From: Gnetum montanum
Lineage: Eukaryota > Streptophyta > Gnetopsida > Gnetales > Gnetaceae
NCBI GenBank assembly: GCA_015680685.1
Contig: MNCI01011128.1
Coordinates: 269,563 to 333,562, forward strand
DNA: 64,000 nt
Reading direction: 5' to 3'
Positions 1 through 12,156 of this stretch are shown one piece after another. The notes under the pieces were generated by a model, which saw only the letters and a program-made list of their open reading frames with translations, made no database searches and was not told the origin of the DNA. Position 1 is the first letter of the stretch, and each line of letters opens with the position of its first letter. The translations under genes were made by a program, and so were the position numbers.

Positions 1-1690
1 AACACTAATCAATAGATCCAAAGTGTGGTATAAATTATTGAAACCAAATTCAATCCAATGATGATCTACAATGATAGAACTTTCCAATGAGAGATACCAA
101 ACCTATAAAAGGATGTCCAATTTGAGGAGACAAATCCAAGAATGGAAACAAGAACAACATGAACCCTTGGACATGGCCTTAGATAGATATTATGCCTTAC
201 TGAATTGATGCCCAGGCCATGGTTTCTCCAAGGAAGAGCAACTCTTCCACATCATAGATGGGCTTCATAATGAAACAAGGGAGATCCTTGGGATGTATGC
301 CCCAGGGCAATTATACAAGCTCCAAGCCCATTAGATTAAAGAGCTAATAATGCATATGGAAAAAGAAGAAAGAGAGATATGCAAATAGAAGAATGTCAAG
401 AAATCTCAATGGGACACAACTCTTAAATTGAAGGAGGTCCAAATTTATGGTAAGGAAAATGAAGCCACTATCTATAAGGTGATCCTACATAAAACCTTGC
501 TAATGAAGGAGTCTATCAATGATCTAGAAGCAAAGTTTAATAGGATGTCTAAATGGATAAACGAACATGTCACAACTCTTATTGAGATGGTTGTGGAGAA
601 GATCATGCAACATAAACCAAGCAATCACAATTAAAAAAGGACATCAAACTAAGAAATAGTCAAGAACACTTTTTGACAACTAGAAAAAAGGGTTGACGAA
701 AGTGAGGCTAAAGAATCCACCATAGAAAAAGATGATGAATGCGACCTATGCATCTATGACCATCTAAAGGGCCAATGCTTTGTATTGTTACATCTCTAGA
801 AGTATTGGGCAGGTGCCTTAAATCTAAAATTTGTGCAAAAGCACATGCCTGAGAGACTTCCTCTCCCACAAGGTAATTTTTAGACAGTCCCACAACCAAT
901 CATACCATCCTAGGGGGACTTATTACCAACCTCAACATGATCATCAACCACAATGGCCACAACGATAGTCGTGGGGGTAGCCACCACCAAATTAGCCATC
1001 TCAACCAAAACTACATGGTTATTATGTTCAACACCTTATTTCTCCAACCAATTCAACGTCCTCCATCTCAAATTTCCACTACCACTCTCCTGAGTACCAT
1101 CAATACATGACATTCCCTAAAGGATCACCACCTCGTGCCTCTTACCATCCAACTTACCCTCAATATTTTCATAATTCACCTCCTCCAATGCCATCACCAG
1201 TAATTTAGGAAGGTCTAGTCCCACAATATCAACCAATGAGTGCCACTTGTGTTGCAAATGTGTAAAGACATGTTGACACTAATGGGTCCCAATTGTAATG
1301 TCAGAAACATCCCTTATGGAGGAAAGGCTATAAGCTGAGGCAAACCATGCATGGACCCACCACATCATCTAAGCCAACACAAAGCCGACCTGGTGCATCA
1401 CCTTCCCTATCTCAACCAACATCCTCCAACCATCCACAAGGGCCACCATCTATCCGTACTCCAATACCACATCCAAATAATGAATATACAAATGTGGGAA
1501 GACACATGAATCCACTCATACCATCTCATGCTCAAGGGTGCAATTGTGGTCCAATCATCCATAATGTTCACACACCTCATATCTTGATCCAACATAGATA
1601 TAACAATCAGGTGTGTGACCAACATTTTTTCTACCCAACCACCACACTATCAATAGGAACCCAATGTATCATATCTCGCTATTGATCATG
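1..1690 (+). pseudogene. Element E: decayed gag
   Basis: This is the C-terminal part of a Ty3/gypsy Gag polyprotein; the start lies left of the window. Positions 1-330 match the retrotransposon Gag core of element D (about 9410-9720) almost base for base, including the stretch for LERYYALLN and the following HIIDGL. A zinc-knuckle-like motif CDLCIYDHLKGQC is encoded near 741-780, the counterpart of CNICLYDHPKGQF in D. After it comes a Pro/Ser/Tyr-rich tail to about 1690. Many stops and small indels break the frame, so no protein can be made. No protease or reverse transcriptase follows, as in D. Confidence 0.8.
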
Positions 1691-2875
1691 TTGTCCATTG
1701 AGGTGAGGTTTTTCTCTATGTTATTGAGTCACAAGTGACTGATTATTCAAACATTGAGACCATGCCATCCATTTACCCATTCAATTAATAAGAGGTTCTT
1801 GCTCTGGTCATAATGGTAATCTTTTTCATCATCCAACCTAATAATAAATCTATAATCCTTGTGTCTAGATGGAAGAGTGTAGAACTAAGTAGAAATGTAA
1901 AGGGTGTGACATCAAGGGGATTTGTGGATTCTCTTTGGCTACTTCTGTGAGTTCTATCTTGTTGCTAAGGTTATAACCATATCCTTGTAGATCTAACAAA
2001 AAATGGGAGTAAGAGCCACTTCACATGGCACTGAATAAGCTTTTGTGGGTTCCACTAGAAAAACATGTACCCATGCCTAAAGGTTAGCAACTTCCCAAAA
2101 CCAAAAAAGAAAAAATACACACACACAATAATTGTGCCATCCCTTGGACAAAATGCCAAGTGATGTTACTCCTTGCAATTTTGATAGTCTTACAGTTGGC
2201 TGCCAATGTGATGAAATAATGCAATGTCACTGCAATGTGGTTTGGACTTGGTTTGAATCTAGGATAGATGGACACATGGTTATTTAACCATTAATAACAC
2301 ACAATATTTCATTATGACCATAGTACAACAACTCATGTCCTGATTTTTGTGATCCCTTCTACAATCCACCTCCTCTCATTGTCTAGATGCTCATAACTTG
2401 TGGTTTTGGGTAACATAGAGTTGTTATCTCAATTTGGTTGTTTTAACATGTGTGTTTTATTTCACAGGTATGCATTGCATTCAAATCCTCTAGTGCCTAT
2501 GGACATTATGAGCATGGTTACATAGGGGCATCATAGGCTAGAGCCTACTTTAGGGAAGATCCACCTATGTAACTTTTGTGACTTGTACTTGTTTAACATG
2601 ACCACATCATTTTTCACCTTCCATGCACTCCATTTGTTATATTTTATTGTTTCCCTTATCATAAATATAATCTATCCCACAATCATGCTTTCAACACCCT
2701 TTTCTTACTCATTCTCATACTTTTAATGTTGACAACTTCACCTTATCCTACTTTTAATGCCTCCACCTAATTCTTCACTTACCCAAATTGCAAAATTTAA
2801 CTTTCAACCTTCCAATCAAATCAAAAGATTCAATTTGCATGTTCTTTAGCCCCATAAAAATCGAAATTTTTGGAC
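1691..2875 (+). other. Element E: non-coding spacer between gag and ORF2
   Basis: No supported gene. The stretch is homologous to 58171-59560 of element D: both have a segment with aataagaggttct, then a conserved passage reading ctagtgcctatggacatt. Conservation in two copies without an open frame suggests untranslated or regulatory sequence of the element rather than host DNA. Confidence 0.55.
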
Positions 2876-2920
2876 CTTGATGTCATGTACCCGATGTTGG
2901 GTCTAAAAAAAGTATATATA
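2876..2920 (+). promoter_or_regulatory. Element E: candidate internal promoter of ORF2
   Basis: A TATA box (tatatata, 2913-2920) follows two GATGT-type motifs (cttgatgtcatg and cccgatgttggg). Element D has a TATA run at the same place (59641-59648), preceded by GATATC-type motifs. The arrangement (motif cluster, then TATA) resembles the U3 part of the LTRs of this family. Activity is inferred, not shown. Confidence 0.4.
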
Positions 2921-3472
2921 GTTGAACCCTATGCAACATGAACTTCATTTCTCTCATTTGCCACTAGGGAAGTTGTTGCAAATTTTTCTCACGACTTAGA
3001 GCTTTGTGCCTCCATCTTCTACTTGCAATATCTAGCTCTCTAACGCTCTAATTTCCATACTACTTGATTCTATTTGAACCTAGAGTGTTCAACTTAGTCA
3101 TGGGAGGTGCGTGTGCAAACCTTATATCGATTTGTTAAAATTTGCTATTTCCTAGAAGGTATTTTAAGAGTAAGAATGTTAAAAACCTTCGAACTTATAA
3201 TGAAAAATCATTAATGATAGTGCCAGATGTTCAATTTCTCTAACCCTCAAGCCTATAACCATTATTTTAAGCCACATATCATGAAAAAGGAACTAGTTGC
3301 AATGGGTCATAAAATGAGATAGACACTTTTTGGGGGATTTTTCTTGAAGATTTTCCTAACCCTGCAATCATGTGCATCATGAGCTTAATGAACTAAGGTT
3401 ATGAGTAAGTTATGGATGGATTAATGATAATAAAAATAACCTTGGTAACACTTGGTTTTTACTTGATTGTAA

Positions 3473-6171
3473 ATGACCCCAAAAAGAGGTGCTCAAGGTG
3501 AACCTTTGCAAAGAGCTATTAAGCATCCACGTGGTGGCTGCAACTAGCAAGGAGAACATGAGGAACATGCTAAATAGGAGGCCCAATCTTTCAGTATCTA
3601 TCAAGAGGCCCCTGCTACTAGGCCATCGACCTAAGGGAAGGTAATAAAAGTACCAACTCCTAAATAGGAATAACGTCTCATGCTACCCCCTACCTGCCTT
3701 GTTGCCATCTTGGAAAAGTCCACATTGGCCTCGATCATTATGAAAATGAACTTTGGCCCATTCATGAAATTTTCCCTAAAAGTAGTGCGAACACAACTCA
3801 AAGTGTCTCCATTGTGGTTGATCCTATCAGACAGTGGTGAATGGTATCTAGGGGAAGTCTATCAATTTTGGTAGAATAAGAACAAAGGTGCCACAATGAA
3901 TATCTGTAGGGTGAATGTCTCTTGTGCAGTCAAAGAAATAGCTGCATCTCTCAACCTGCCTAATGAAGAGGCCAAGGTTGCTCACCTGTCCACCAAATCC
4001 AACCCTAGAACAAAGAGACTCTAATTGAGGCAGGCATACAGCAAGGAAGATAAGTCATACAATGAGATGACTTTGGAAGAGAGAACCTACTTCAAGATTA
4101 GGACATACCACTTGTTTCCCACCAAAGGGCTTAATCGTATTTCCACTTATGCAACTAGGGGAAGTGCCATTTTAATGGAAAAAATTTCAATTAACCTTTC
4201 CCAATACTAGTTCAAGGAAATCCAAGGAAATTTTAAGAAATGAAATCAAGGAGACCAACACTTCTATTCCCCTATTCAATTAAAAAGGTGTGCAAGCACA
4301 TGGGACTCTTAAGATATACCAAGGGTATCCTTCGAAAGGCTCAACACACCTCCTTTGTAGAGTTCCTCAAAACTGCAACACCAAGAAAAGATTCTGGTGA
4401 GGAGCAAGAAGCTAAAAAGGAGGCAAAACCAAGAACTAAAATGCAACAAAAGCTTGAGCAGTGCCTGTAAGCATAAGCTCTGCCACTAGTGCCATAAAAT
4501 TAGAGACTGTCAATGAGCCACCTTAGAGAATTATTGAAACCATCAGCTGGGGAAGCAGGGATGAGGCTAATCTCTTCCGAGTTATAGGCAACACCGTATG
4601 GTCCACCATATTAGCCAATCCAACAAGGGGTGAGATCTTAATTTAATCTAGAGGAGGGGGATCCCAATGATCATGCCAGATCTCTAGAAATGCTACATCC
4701 TTTCAAGTTACCTTAGAAACTAACGAAGGCACCACAGTTATGGTGCTACAACATGAAGATGCAACAAGTGCCACAGAGGTGATCACTGATCACATCAAGG
4801 AGTCATTCAATGTTCCTATTATGCCTTCAATCGATCTAGCAGGAACTAGGGATGCATAATTTTTGGCCAGGACCTCAATGACTCCTACAGTGCATGAGGA
4901 CGTGCTTGATCATTTGTTGCAGATAGGTCAAGTGATGACCACTCTATTTGACATCTCCAGTGATGTCACTATAGCTCAATCAAACCTCATCACTACCAAA
5001 AGAAAGTTGGTCATGGCTGAGGTTAGGGTAGAACATGCAAAATTTAAAGTACAAAGATTGCAAGAAGCGATGGTTGCCCTGCAAGCTAAACAACGAGATC
5101 TTGCCTGATTTGTTGCATCTAACCAACTGGAATAATTTTGGATAGAAGAGCTTGCCAAGCTAGTGAAAGAGAAAGTAGCTATAGAGCAAGAAAAGAAGAT
5201 GATGGTCTAGAATGCCTCCACTATAGATGCACGAGCCCATGCACATAAAGGGGCACTAACCATCGCTTAAGAAGAGAATAAGCAACTCATTGTAGAGAAT
5301 TCTTGGTTGACCACAATGGAGAAGAAAAAGGACATTTTGGAAGAAAGAGTCCACCAGTTAAGAGAACAATTGATGAGGGTCAACCAGGATATGGGTAGAT
5401 TGGCCTTAGAAAAAAAGAGCCTTCTCTATGGAGGAGGTACGTGCTATTTGTCAAAAGATAATAATCAAGATCAATGCATGGCAAGAAACATGAGAAGTTA
5501 ATAGAACACTTCTGTGGCTAGGTTGGCATGTATAAGGAAATTAATAAAAAGGAAACCAAAATGACCAAGGCCCACATCAGCTCCTTGGCAACACAAAATT
5601 CTAAATGATAGGCCATTTTGGACAGTTATGCCATGGTCCAACAAGTGGAAGTTAAAAATAAGGACCTGCAGATAGAATATTTGAAGGAATACAACCTACC
5701 ATGTTAATAGTAGGTTGTCCCTGAAGCGAGTTGGAGAAGAAAGTAGCAACCACCTATGCACTGTATGAGAAAGAGTTTGTGAATTGGAAGGATTCTTTGC
5801 AAAAGTTACAAGTGGCAAACTCAAAATTAGAAGTGGTCAAAGCTAGCTACCAGGGATAGAAAGATGTAGCCTTGAACCTAGCTTGGAGATTGACAAATTA
5901 TCATGAGCTAAGGGATAAAGCTAGGGCTTTTATGAAGGAATGGCGGTAGTTCATAGCATGGTACGTCAAGGCAAACCAAATTTTTTTGCAATTACCATGT
6001 CCTTGGGATGTACTAGCACTAGCACACATCAGCACAATAGCCTAGACAATGCATGACCCAAGGATGGAGGAGGAAAAGTTTCAAGCTTTACAAAATCAAT
6101 ACAAGTTTCAACAACCTGGTGACAAAGGGAAACAACCGATGGAAGAGCCACTACCTCTAAGCACTACATGA
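3473..6171 (+). pseudogene. Element E: accessory ORF2 (globular domain plus coiled coil)
   Basis: This gene occupies the place of pol. An N-terminal globular part (about 3680-4470) is readable in pieces; 4025-4210 contains TYHLFPTKGLNRISTYATRG, close to the D copy. It resembles Athila ORF1 / 'putative plant transposon protein' domains in its pattern of a short hydrophobic start, a FPTK-type loop and a Gly-Ser-Ala-Ile helix, but that assignment is tentative. A long charged coiled coil follows (about 4863-5990) with the block FDISSDVTIAQSNLITTKRK. The product ends near 6169 with a GKQPMEEP-like tail. The start at 3473 is placed by analogy with D, where an acceptor (attgcag) precedes the ATG; in E this reads attgtaa. 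Frameshifts and stops are frequent. A role in element mobility or chromatin binding would be a guess. Confidence 0.6.
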
Positions 6172-6370
6172 GTTTCCCAATCTTATTTTTGTTTTGTTTT
6201 GTAATAATGTGCCCCATTTTTGTACTGTGCCACTGCAGCATGCAAAGAGTCAGTTATTTTGTCCATTTTTTGAGTCAATCAATAATCCCATACCTACCCA
6301 ACATTTTGTAAAGAACTTATTCCTCATTTTTTTTAACTCGAGGATGATTTTTCATTTAGTTGTGGGGGTA
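6172..6370 (+). promoter_or_regulatory. Element E: 3' untranslated tail and polypurine tract
   Basis: The tail contains the conserved passage caataatcccatacct, also present in D (63067) and, reversed, in C (about 27960). It ends in ttgtgggggta directly before the LTR. The G-rich run at 6362-6370 is the candidate polypurine tract for plus-strand priming. Confidence 0.6.
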
Positions 6371-7253
6371 TGTTGAGCTGTGATTTGACAAGCCCCGATA
6401 TCAAAGTCCTAATGTTGCATACCCCGACTCTGACGTCATGTATCCAACATCAAGGCTAATAAGCGATGTCAAATACCTGATGTTGCCTCATCTAGACCTT
6501 ACCTATAATTACTGCACTTGGGCTTCCGGATGAGTGAGCTTAGAAAGTAGTAATAGATAGTTTCAGTTTTCCATTTCTTCTTTTCAATCCATTATTCCCA
6601 ATGCATGCTTGCAACATGATGTTTGTAATCATATGACACTTTTTTCGAGTGTGACGTACTTAGACATGTTACATGATTGGCAATAAAGATCAAGATTACT
6701 TCCATCATTGTAGCATCCACTTAGATTAATATTGTTGTTTTAATTATTTAATGCTTTCTTTAGTTAAACATTTCCATTTATTATTATTTACTATTCCTAT
6801 TGTTAAGTGAAATATGTACACTTTAATCACAAGCGTTTAAGTGTAAATACTTAGTTGCCCAGAGGTGTATCATTTGGCAGAACTAATGACATACACTTGG
6901 TAATCCCAGAAGTAGCTCCACGAAGTCCAAGACGTGTATGGATGATTAAGAGTGAATACCATCACCTTAGGCTAATTTAGACTTTGTTTCCATTATTCAT
7001 TAGTTAATCAATTTATCTCTTTCTATCATCAGGAGTAGCATAGCATAGAATTAGAAACCACATCATATGTCTCACTTTGGACTAAACCATATGTGAAAAA
7101 ACTACCACTAGTCTAAGTGGGAAGATAACGAACTATGATCAAAGCATAGTGATCTAGATATCACAACCAGTCCCATCTATAGGATTTGACTGAATCATGC
7201 ATGAACACTTGTGATTCGTATGGTTGAGCGTAGGGGTACCTCACCACTCATCA
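6371..7253 (+). repeat. Element E: 3' LTR
   Basis: An 883-bp LTR starting tgttgagctgtg and ending ccactcatca. Its right end is nearly identical to the LTR ends of D (8572, 63826) and, in reverse, of C, so all belong to one family. The U3 part holds GATATC/GATGTC-type motifs (6395-6485). The 5' LTR lies outside the window; the five bases after the LTR are taaat (7254-7258), the expected copy of the target-site duplication. Confidence 0.8.
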
Positions 7254-7712
7254 TAAATAATATGCATTCATAATCTTATATGACATTTTATTTACTTTAG
7301 GTGTTTATAGTTTGAGAAAGCTAATTTCCTAATTCCTATACTTTATTTTATTTGACGATTACGTATATGATGGTCATTGATTATTGTTGCAATGAAAAAA
7401 TTTGATGTTGGAGGGTCGAAGATCCCGGTCATAACAATTTAACCTACAAATGCATGGGCCTTGAAAAGGATCTAAGGGCACCTTAAATAGTCCAGCAAAT
7501 CACTTGAGGACTTGAACATATATTACCAAGTATTAACAAAATAGAACCAAATTGTAAATAAGTGAGAAATATTTGTTAAATGAAACTAAAACAAAAGCAC
7601 GATTGTAAGGAAATATGGAAGGAAAATGCAACACAACACTATCAAAACTTTGTAATTAAATGTTTTCAAATACTGTAATAAATGGGTTTCAAAAATACAA
7701 ATTTGGGCATTT
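7254..7712. other. Intervening DNA between elements E and D
   Basis: AT-rich DNA without a supported ORF or a match elsewhere in the window. It is the target into which D inserted and continues at 63832. It may be older repeat DNA or true intergenic sequence. Confidence 0.5.
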
Positions 7713-7717
7713 ACAAC
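7713..7717. other. Target-site duplication of element D, left copy (acaac)
   Basis: The pentamer acaac precedes the left LTR; the identical acaac occurs at 63827-63831 after the right LTR. This ties together two LTRs 55 kb apart. Confidence 0.85.
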
Positions 7718-8572
7718 TAATGAATTGTGATTCATCAGGTTATGATATCGAACCCCCGATATCGAATCCACGATATCAGGTATGCGATATCATAGCCCAA
7801 TTAACGATATCAAATACACAATATGGTGACTCCTATGTGAGCCTATAAATACACATGTAGGTGCACAAGAGGAGTGAGTTTGGAATTAGTTAGCTCTTTA
7901 GTCAGTAGATAGAAGTTAGTTCATTTCTTAGTTCCTCTCAACCCTTTCTCCCAATGCATGCCCGCATTGTGATGATTGTAATTGTACGGCATCCTTTATT
8001 TGAGTGTGGCGTACTTGGACACACACATGATCAAAAATAAAGATCAATATTACTTCATCATTATAGCATTCAATTAGTTTAATTACTTAATTTTAATTTT
8101 CATTAAACACGGAATGAGTACAACTTAATCACGAGCATCTACATGTGACTACTTAGTATCCCAATAGCGTACTTGGGCCATGCACTTGGTAATCCTAGTG
8201 GTAGTTGTGCACAAGGCCTAAGATGTGTATGGATGATTAAGGAATAGATGCTCATCACACTTAGGCTAGCTTAGATTCTCTTCCCCTATCTCCTCTTAGC
8301 ATAACTCTCTCTCCCTTTTCCTCCTAGCTTAGCTAAGATTATCTTCCATTGCCTTCAGGAGTAGCATTAGTTTAGGAAGATATCATACACCTCACCCTAG
8401 AATAAACCATACATGACAAAGCAAATACTAGTCTAGGTGGAAAGATAGCGAACTACGATTAGTGAGTAACTATCTAGATACCACAACTAGCCCGTCTGCA
8501 GAGTTTGACTGGATCATGCGTGAAACACTCATATTCGTATGGTTGAGTGTAGGGGTACCTCACCACTCATCA
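7718..8572 (+). repeat. Element D: 5' LTR
   Basis: An 855-bp LTR. It starts taatgaattg where the right LTR has tgatgaatcg, so the terminal TG has decayed to TA; the position is fixed by the TSD. It ends ccactcatca. The U3 begins with a cluster of at least five GATATC-type motifs (7745-7825). A TATA box (tataaata) sits at 7844-7851. Compared with the 3' LTR it contains about 178 bp (7921-8098) missing there. Confidence 0.85.
7844..7851 (+). promoter_or_regulatory. Element D: LTR TATA box
   Basis: tataaata in the passage gagcctataaatacacatg, conserved in the 3' LTR at 63277-63284. It is placed about 20 bp after the GATATC cluster, as expected for the U3 core promoter. Confidence 0.65.
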
Positions 8573-8592
8573 TTGGCACCATTGCCGAGGAT
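8573..8592 (+). promoter_or_regulatory. Element D: primer binding site
   Basis: Directly after the LTR the sequence reads t-tggcaccattgccgagg. It resembles the plant tRNA-Asp type primer site (TGGCGCCGTTGCCGGGG) used by many Athila-group elements, with changes mostly explained by CpG decay. The tRNA assignment comes from family knowledge and was not searched. Confidence 0.65.
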
Positions 8593-8702
8593 GGTGTTAG
8601 TTATTTAGATTAGTTATATCATACAAGATCACTATAACAAGCATTAACTATATATCCTTTTAAAAAGAAATTAAATTCAATTCAATTAAGTCACACAACA
8701 TT

Positions 8703-9870
8703 GTCTTTCTCACAAGACTATGATAATGCAACAACTAGTAAGGCAATTCATTAGAGAACCAACGAATTATATGATGAAGAAGATAAAGTTTGGAGTACTC
8801 AACCTTATGCAGGAGTCCCCTACATTCATGAACACCCCAAAAATGCTCAAAGACTTTCATCATCCAACTCTGACACCTCTAGTAAGGATGAGACATCCCA
8901 TAGAACGAGGAGGCCCGAAAGGCCTAGGACCTTCTCGATAACTAACAAGAACTTATTTGGGGATGATTGGAAGACTTACAAAATTCATGATGAGTTTTAC
9001 AGTTCCTTCTCTTCCTCTACTCCTTCAACATCAAATTGTGACATGGATGACTATCTTTCAAGGGATTAGCATAAAACTAAAAATCGAGCTCACAAAGAAA
9101 AGCAAGAACGCCAACATGAACAAGAACAACATCATCTCAACGCACAAACTCACAACCCACTTAGTGATGATGAATCCCTGCTAGCCACTAAGAACCTAAT
9201 GCCTATATAAGAGGCCATTCAAATATCCCGTAGGTATCACAAGGAAAGTCTTCTACCCAGGCTTGACTTAAACAACTTTCCTAAGTTTTCTGGAGGCTAT
9301 GATTTAGATCTGTGACATCATCTACAAGCCTTCTACGATGCCTGTGTATGGAACAATATTGATAATGGGTGGCAAAAAATTAAGCTCTTTCCCATGACAC
9401 TCGTTGGCCAAGAAAAAGTGTGGTACAAATCATTAAAACCAAAATCAATCCGTAGTTGGCCAACAATGGTAGAACTCTTTACTAAACGATATCAAACCTA
9501 TGCCAGAGTATCAACCTTGAGTAGACAAATCCAAGAACAAAAACAAGTGCAACATGAACCCTTGGACATGGCCTTAGAAAGATATTATGCATTGTTAAAC
9601 AACTACCCAGGCCATGGGTTCTCTAAGGAAAGGCTAATGTATCATATCATAGATGGGCTCCGTAATGAAACAAGGGAGACCCTAGGGATGTATGCCTGAG
9701 GTCAACTATATGAACTACAAACCCATCAATTCCAAGAGCTTATCAAGCAGGTAGCAAAAGAAGAAGGAGAAATGGCTAAATGGGAGAATGCTAAAAAATC
9801 TCAACAAGCCCAAAAATCAACAAGGGTCCATGATTATGAAGAGAAGAAATCAACTCACCACAAGGAGGTG
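8703..9870 (+). pseudogene. Element D: gag, N-terminal part
   Basis: Structural capsid-like protein of a Ty3/gypsy element. A charged, Ser-rich N-terminal region (8703-9200) is followed by the Gag core. The clean segment 9394-9699 contains KVWYKSLKPKSIRSW, FTKRYQTYARVS and ALERYYALLN, typical of the plant retrotransposon gag domain. Stops occur at about 8743, 9067, 9208, 9315 and 9697. The frame is cut at 9870 by insertion of element C and continues after the TSD at 57064. The same domain is found in E (1-330) and, more distantly, in C (55063-54700, minus). Confidence 0.85.
9866..9870. other. Target-site duplication of element C, left copy (aggtg)
   Basis: aggtg precedes LTR start tgatgag; the identical pentamer follows the other LTR at 57059-57063. 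Removing the insertion joins the two halves of D's gag. Confidence 0.9.
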
Positions 9871-10574
9871 TGATGAGTGGTAAGGTACCCCTACACTCAA
9901 CCATACGAATACAAGCATCTCATGCATGATCCGGTCGAACTCCAAGGACTAAGTGCTTACATGCCTTAATGGAACACTCAGGGTTAATCAATCATTATCT
10001 TCCCAAACTTACTTGTATTGTCACGATTGTATGGTTAAGTAAGCTTGAGCTATATGATTTTTATAACTTTTATCTTTCTCGTGTCTTATGCTAATAAAGG
10101 AAGGTAAAGAGAACTAAGTGACTAACTTATATTAACTATTCACTAACTAAGTTCTAATTGTTCCTAACACCAATATCCATTCCCACTTGTCGTACACATC
10201 CTAAACTAGTGCAACACTGCTAGGATTACCAAACGCTAGTCGTTACTGGGTTACCAAGTGCTACACGCATGCTCAAAGCTATCGTACTGAGTGTACTTAA
10301 TTAAGAGAGTCAAAGGTTGAAAGAGAGATTAATTAACTAGGAAATCATTAAACATTAAATGATAATTAATTACTAATTAGCTTAATCCATATGCTACAAG
10401 ATTTATCATAAAGTTCATCTTTATTGCTGTACACAAATGTGTGCTCAGGTACAATTTTCTCAAATAAAGATCTGTTCACTCTATGACTCCTATTGCAGGC
10501 ACACAAAAATTATTCTAACTCTGGAATGGTAAAACTGCAAGAGTTTGGCTAAGGATCTAAGTCTAACTATCTAG
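9871..10574 (-). repeat. Element C: 3' LTR, first segment
   Basis: Aligns to 56274-56976 of the other LTR at roughly 95% by eye. It starts tgatgagtgg (the minus-strand LTR end) and is cut at 10574 by element A. The matching site in the intact LTR (tatctggaac, about 56970) is empty, which confirms A as a later insertion. The LTR resumes at 27796. Confidence 0.9.
10570..10574. other. Target-site duplication of element A, left copy (tctag)
   Basis: tctag lies before the LTR start tgtaacg; the identical pentamer is at 27791-27795 after the right LTR. Confidence 0.9.
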
Positions 10575-12133
10575 TGTAACGACAGAAAATGTCGACAGCT
10601 GGAATACCAAACAAAATCCGTGTATACAGTCTTAACCATGGATCCGTGCGAGGGCTGTGCTGGAGAAAATGAATCCGCAGTGCCCTAAACGGTCTTGTCA
10701 ATCAGACAGGGACTTACTAAATCAGTAAACCGATGGAGATTATGAATATTTCGTGGAATGATTTGATTCGACGAGTCGCGAAATGAGAGAAAAACGATGT
10801 AGATAAATTGTAATAATGATAACGTTAACACGATAAAAGGAATCAGACACGAGAGAAACGCGTGATTTCAAGATCTATGCTTTGACCCGAAAAAATGAGT
10901 ATTGTGTATACCAAGTTACACTGGGGAGACCCCGACTATCTTGTGTGAAACAAACACAAAATAACAAGGAAACTGTCTAAGCAGAAGTACAGAATGGAGT
11001 CCGATCTACCTCGTAGGCCAGAGATGGGATGCAAGGAAGGTCAAGTTATGACGTCTATCGATCAACTGCTTCTGATCAATAGAGCTCGCAAGCCACACCA
11101 GATGATCTCTCGATCTCTGATCTGATCCTTTTGCCTTGGGTAGTCTTTGCTCGGAACTGCCAGTGATCACCAATGCAGAAAGTTGTGTCTTCGCCAAAGG
11201 GCCAATTGCTTCTGCTGCTAATGCTCAAGCAAAATGTCTCCTGTCTCTGTTAAAAGATGGTGCTACCAAAAGATTGCCAAAAAATGCTGCTCTCTCTCTC
11301 TCTCTGTCTATCCTCTTTTCCTTCCTCTGTCAACTGAGGTATTTATAAGTTTGACAACATGTGGAGAAGGCATGGCTATGATGACGCATGTTTCAAACCT
11401 TTCGAAAGATCGTTGACTTGGCCATCCTTGTGTTGAAATTCATGACTACGCACAATACACGCATCTGCGTATTGTGCGTATGAATAACAAATGTGGATTG
11501 GGCATGTCTCAGTTGATTTTGGGCAACATTACGCTCATACGCATTGCGTCGCATGCAAGAGCATAATAAAGCACAAAAGTAATGAACTCAAGTTTCTTTA
11601 TGCTCGTTCACGCTGCCAAGCATAGTAAAGCGTAAACAATGATTAACTTGACGATGGATTATGCTAACATACACTACGTTGCCTAATGAGAGTAAGGTGA
11701 TCAATCTGCACAAAAGAGAAAAGAGTTGATCTATTGCGCTTCCTTTGGATTCTCTTTGACATTTTCGAAGCTCATTACGCTGCCTTGCGTAACAGAGCGT
11801 AAATCTGCTCTTGGACAAAAGACTTAGCGGAATACATGAGAGATCGCATATTACGCTGCTTAGGCCTTTAAGCTTCGCCAAATCTACTGAAGTAAACCAC
11901 CTTCTAATATCAGACTATGTTATCCTAAGCGTCATTACGCTATGTTGCGTACTATAGCGTAAAGACGAAAAACATAGTAAGATAGGAAATCTACAAAAGG
12001 AAACTGAAGTCTTGATGTCGTGCGCCTCTTTACCTTGCCTTGCCTTGTTTTCCTTTCTAGAATTTTGTCATGTACTTTTGTCTGAATCGCGAATCTTTGC
12101 CTGAGGCCGACTCGCAATTTTCACGGTGTTTCA
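10575..12133 (-). repeat. Element A: 3' LTR
   Basis: A 1,559-bp LTR; plus-strand ends tgtaacgacag and ggtgtttca. It contains repeated ttacgc/gcgtaa motifs (11450-11960), for example tgcgtattgtgcgtatg. A minus-strand TATA box (tataaata, complement of 11340-11347) is present. It carries 177 bp (11160-11336) absent from the 5' LTR; elsewhere the two LTRs differ by a few percent, mostly transitions. Confidence 0.92.
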
Positions 12134-12156
12134 ATGGCTCCTCTTTTTTTATGGTT
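12134..12156 (-). promoter_or_regulatory. Element A: polypurine tract
   Basis: On the minus strand the sequence before the 3' LTR reads aaaaaaagaggagccat, then tgaaacacc. Element B has aaagaggggccaa before tgaaacacc at 48386, so tract and LTR start are conserved between the two families. Confidence 0.75.
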
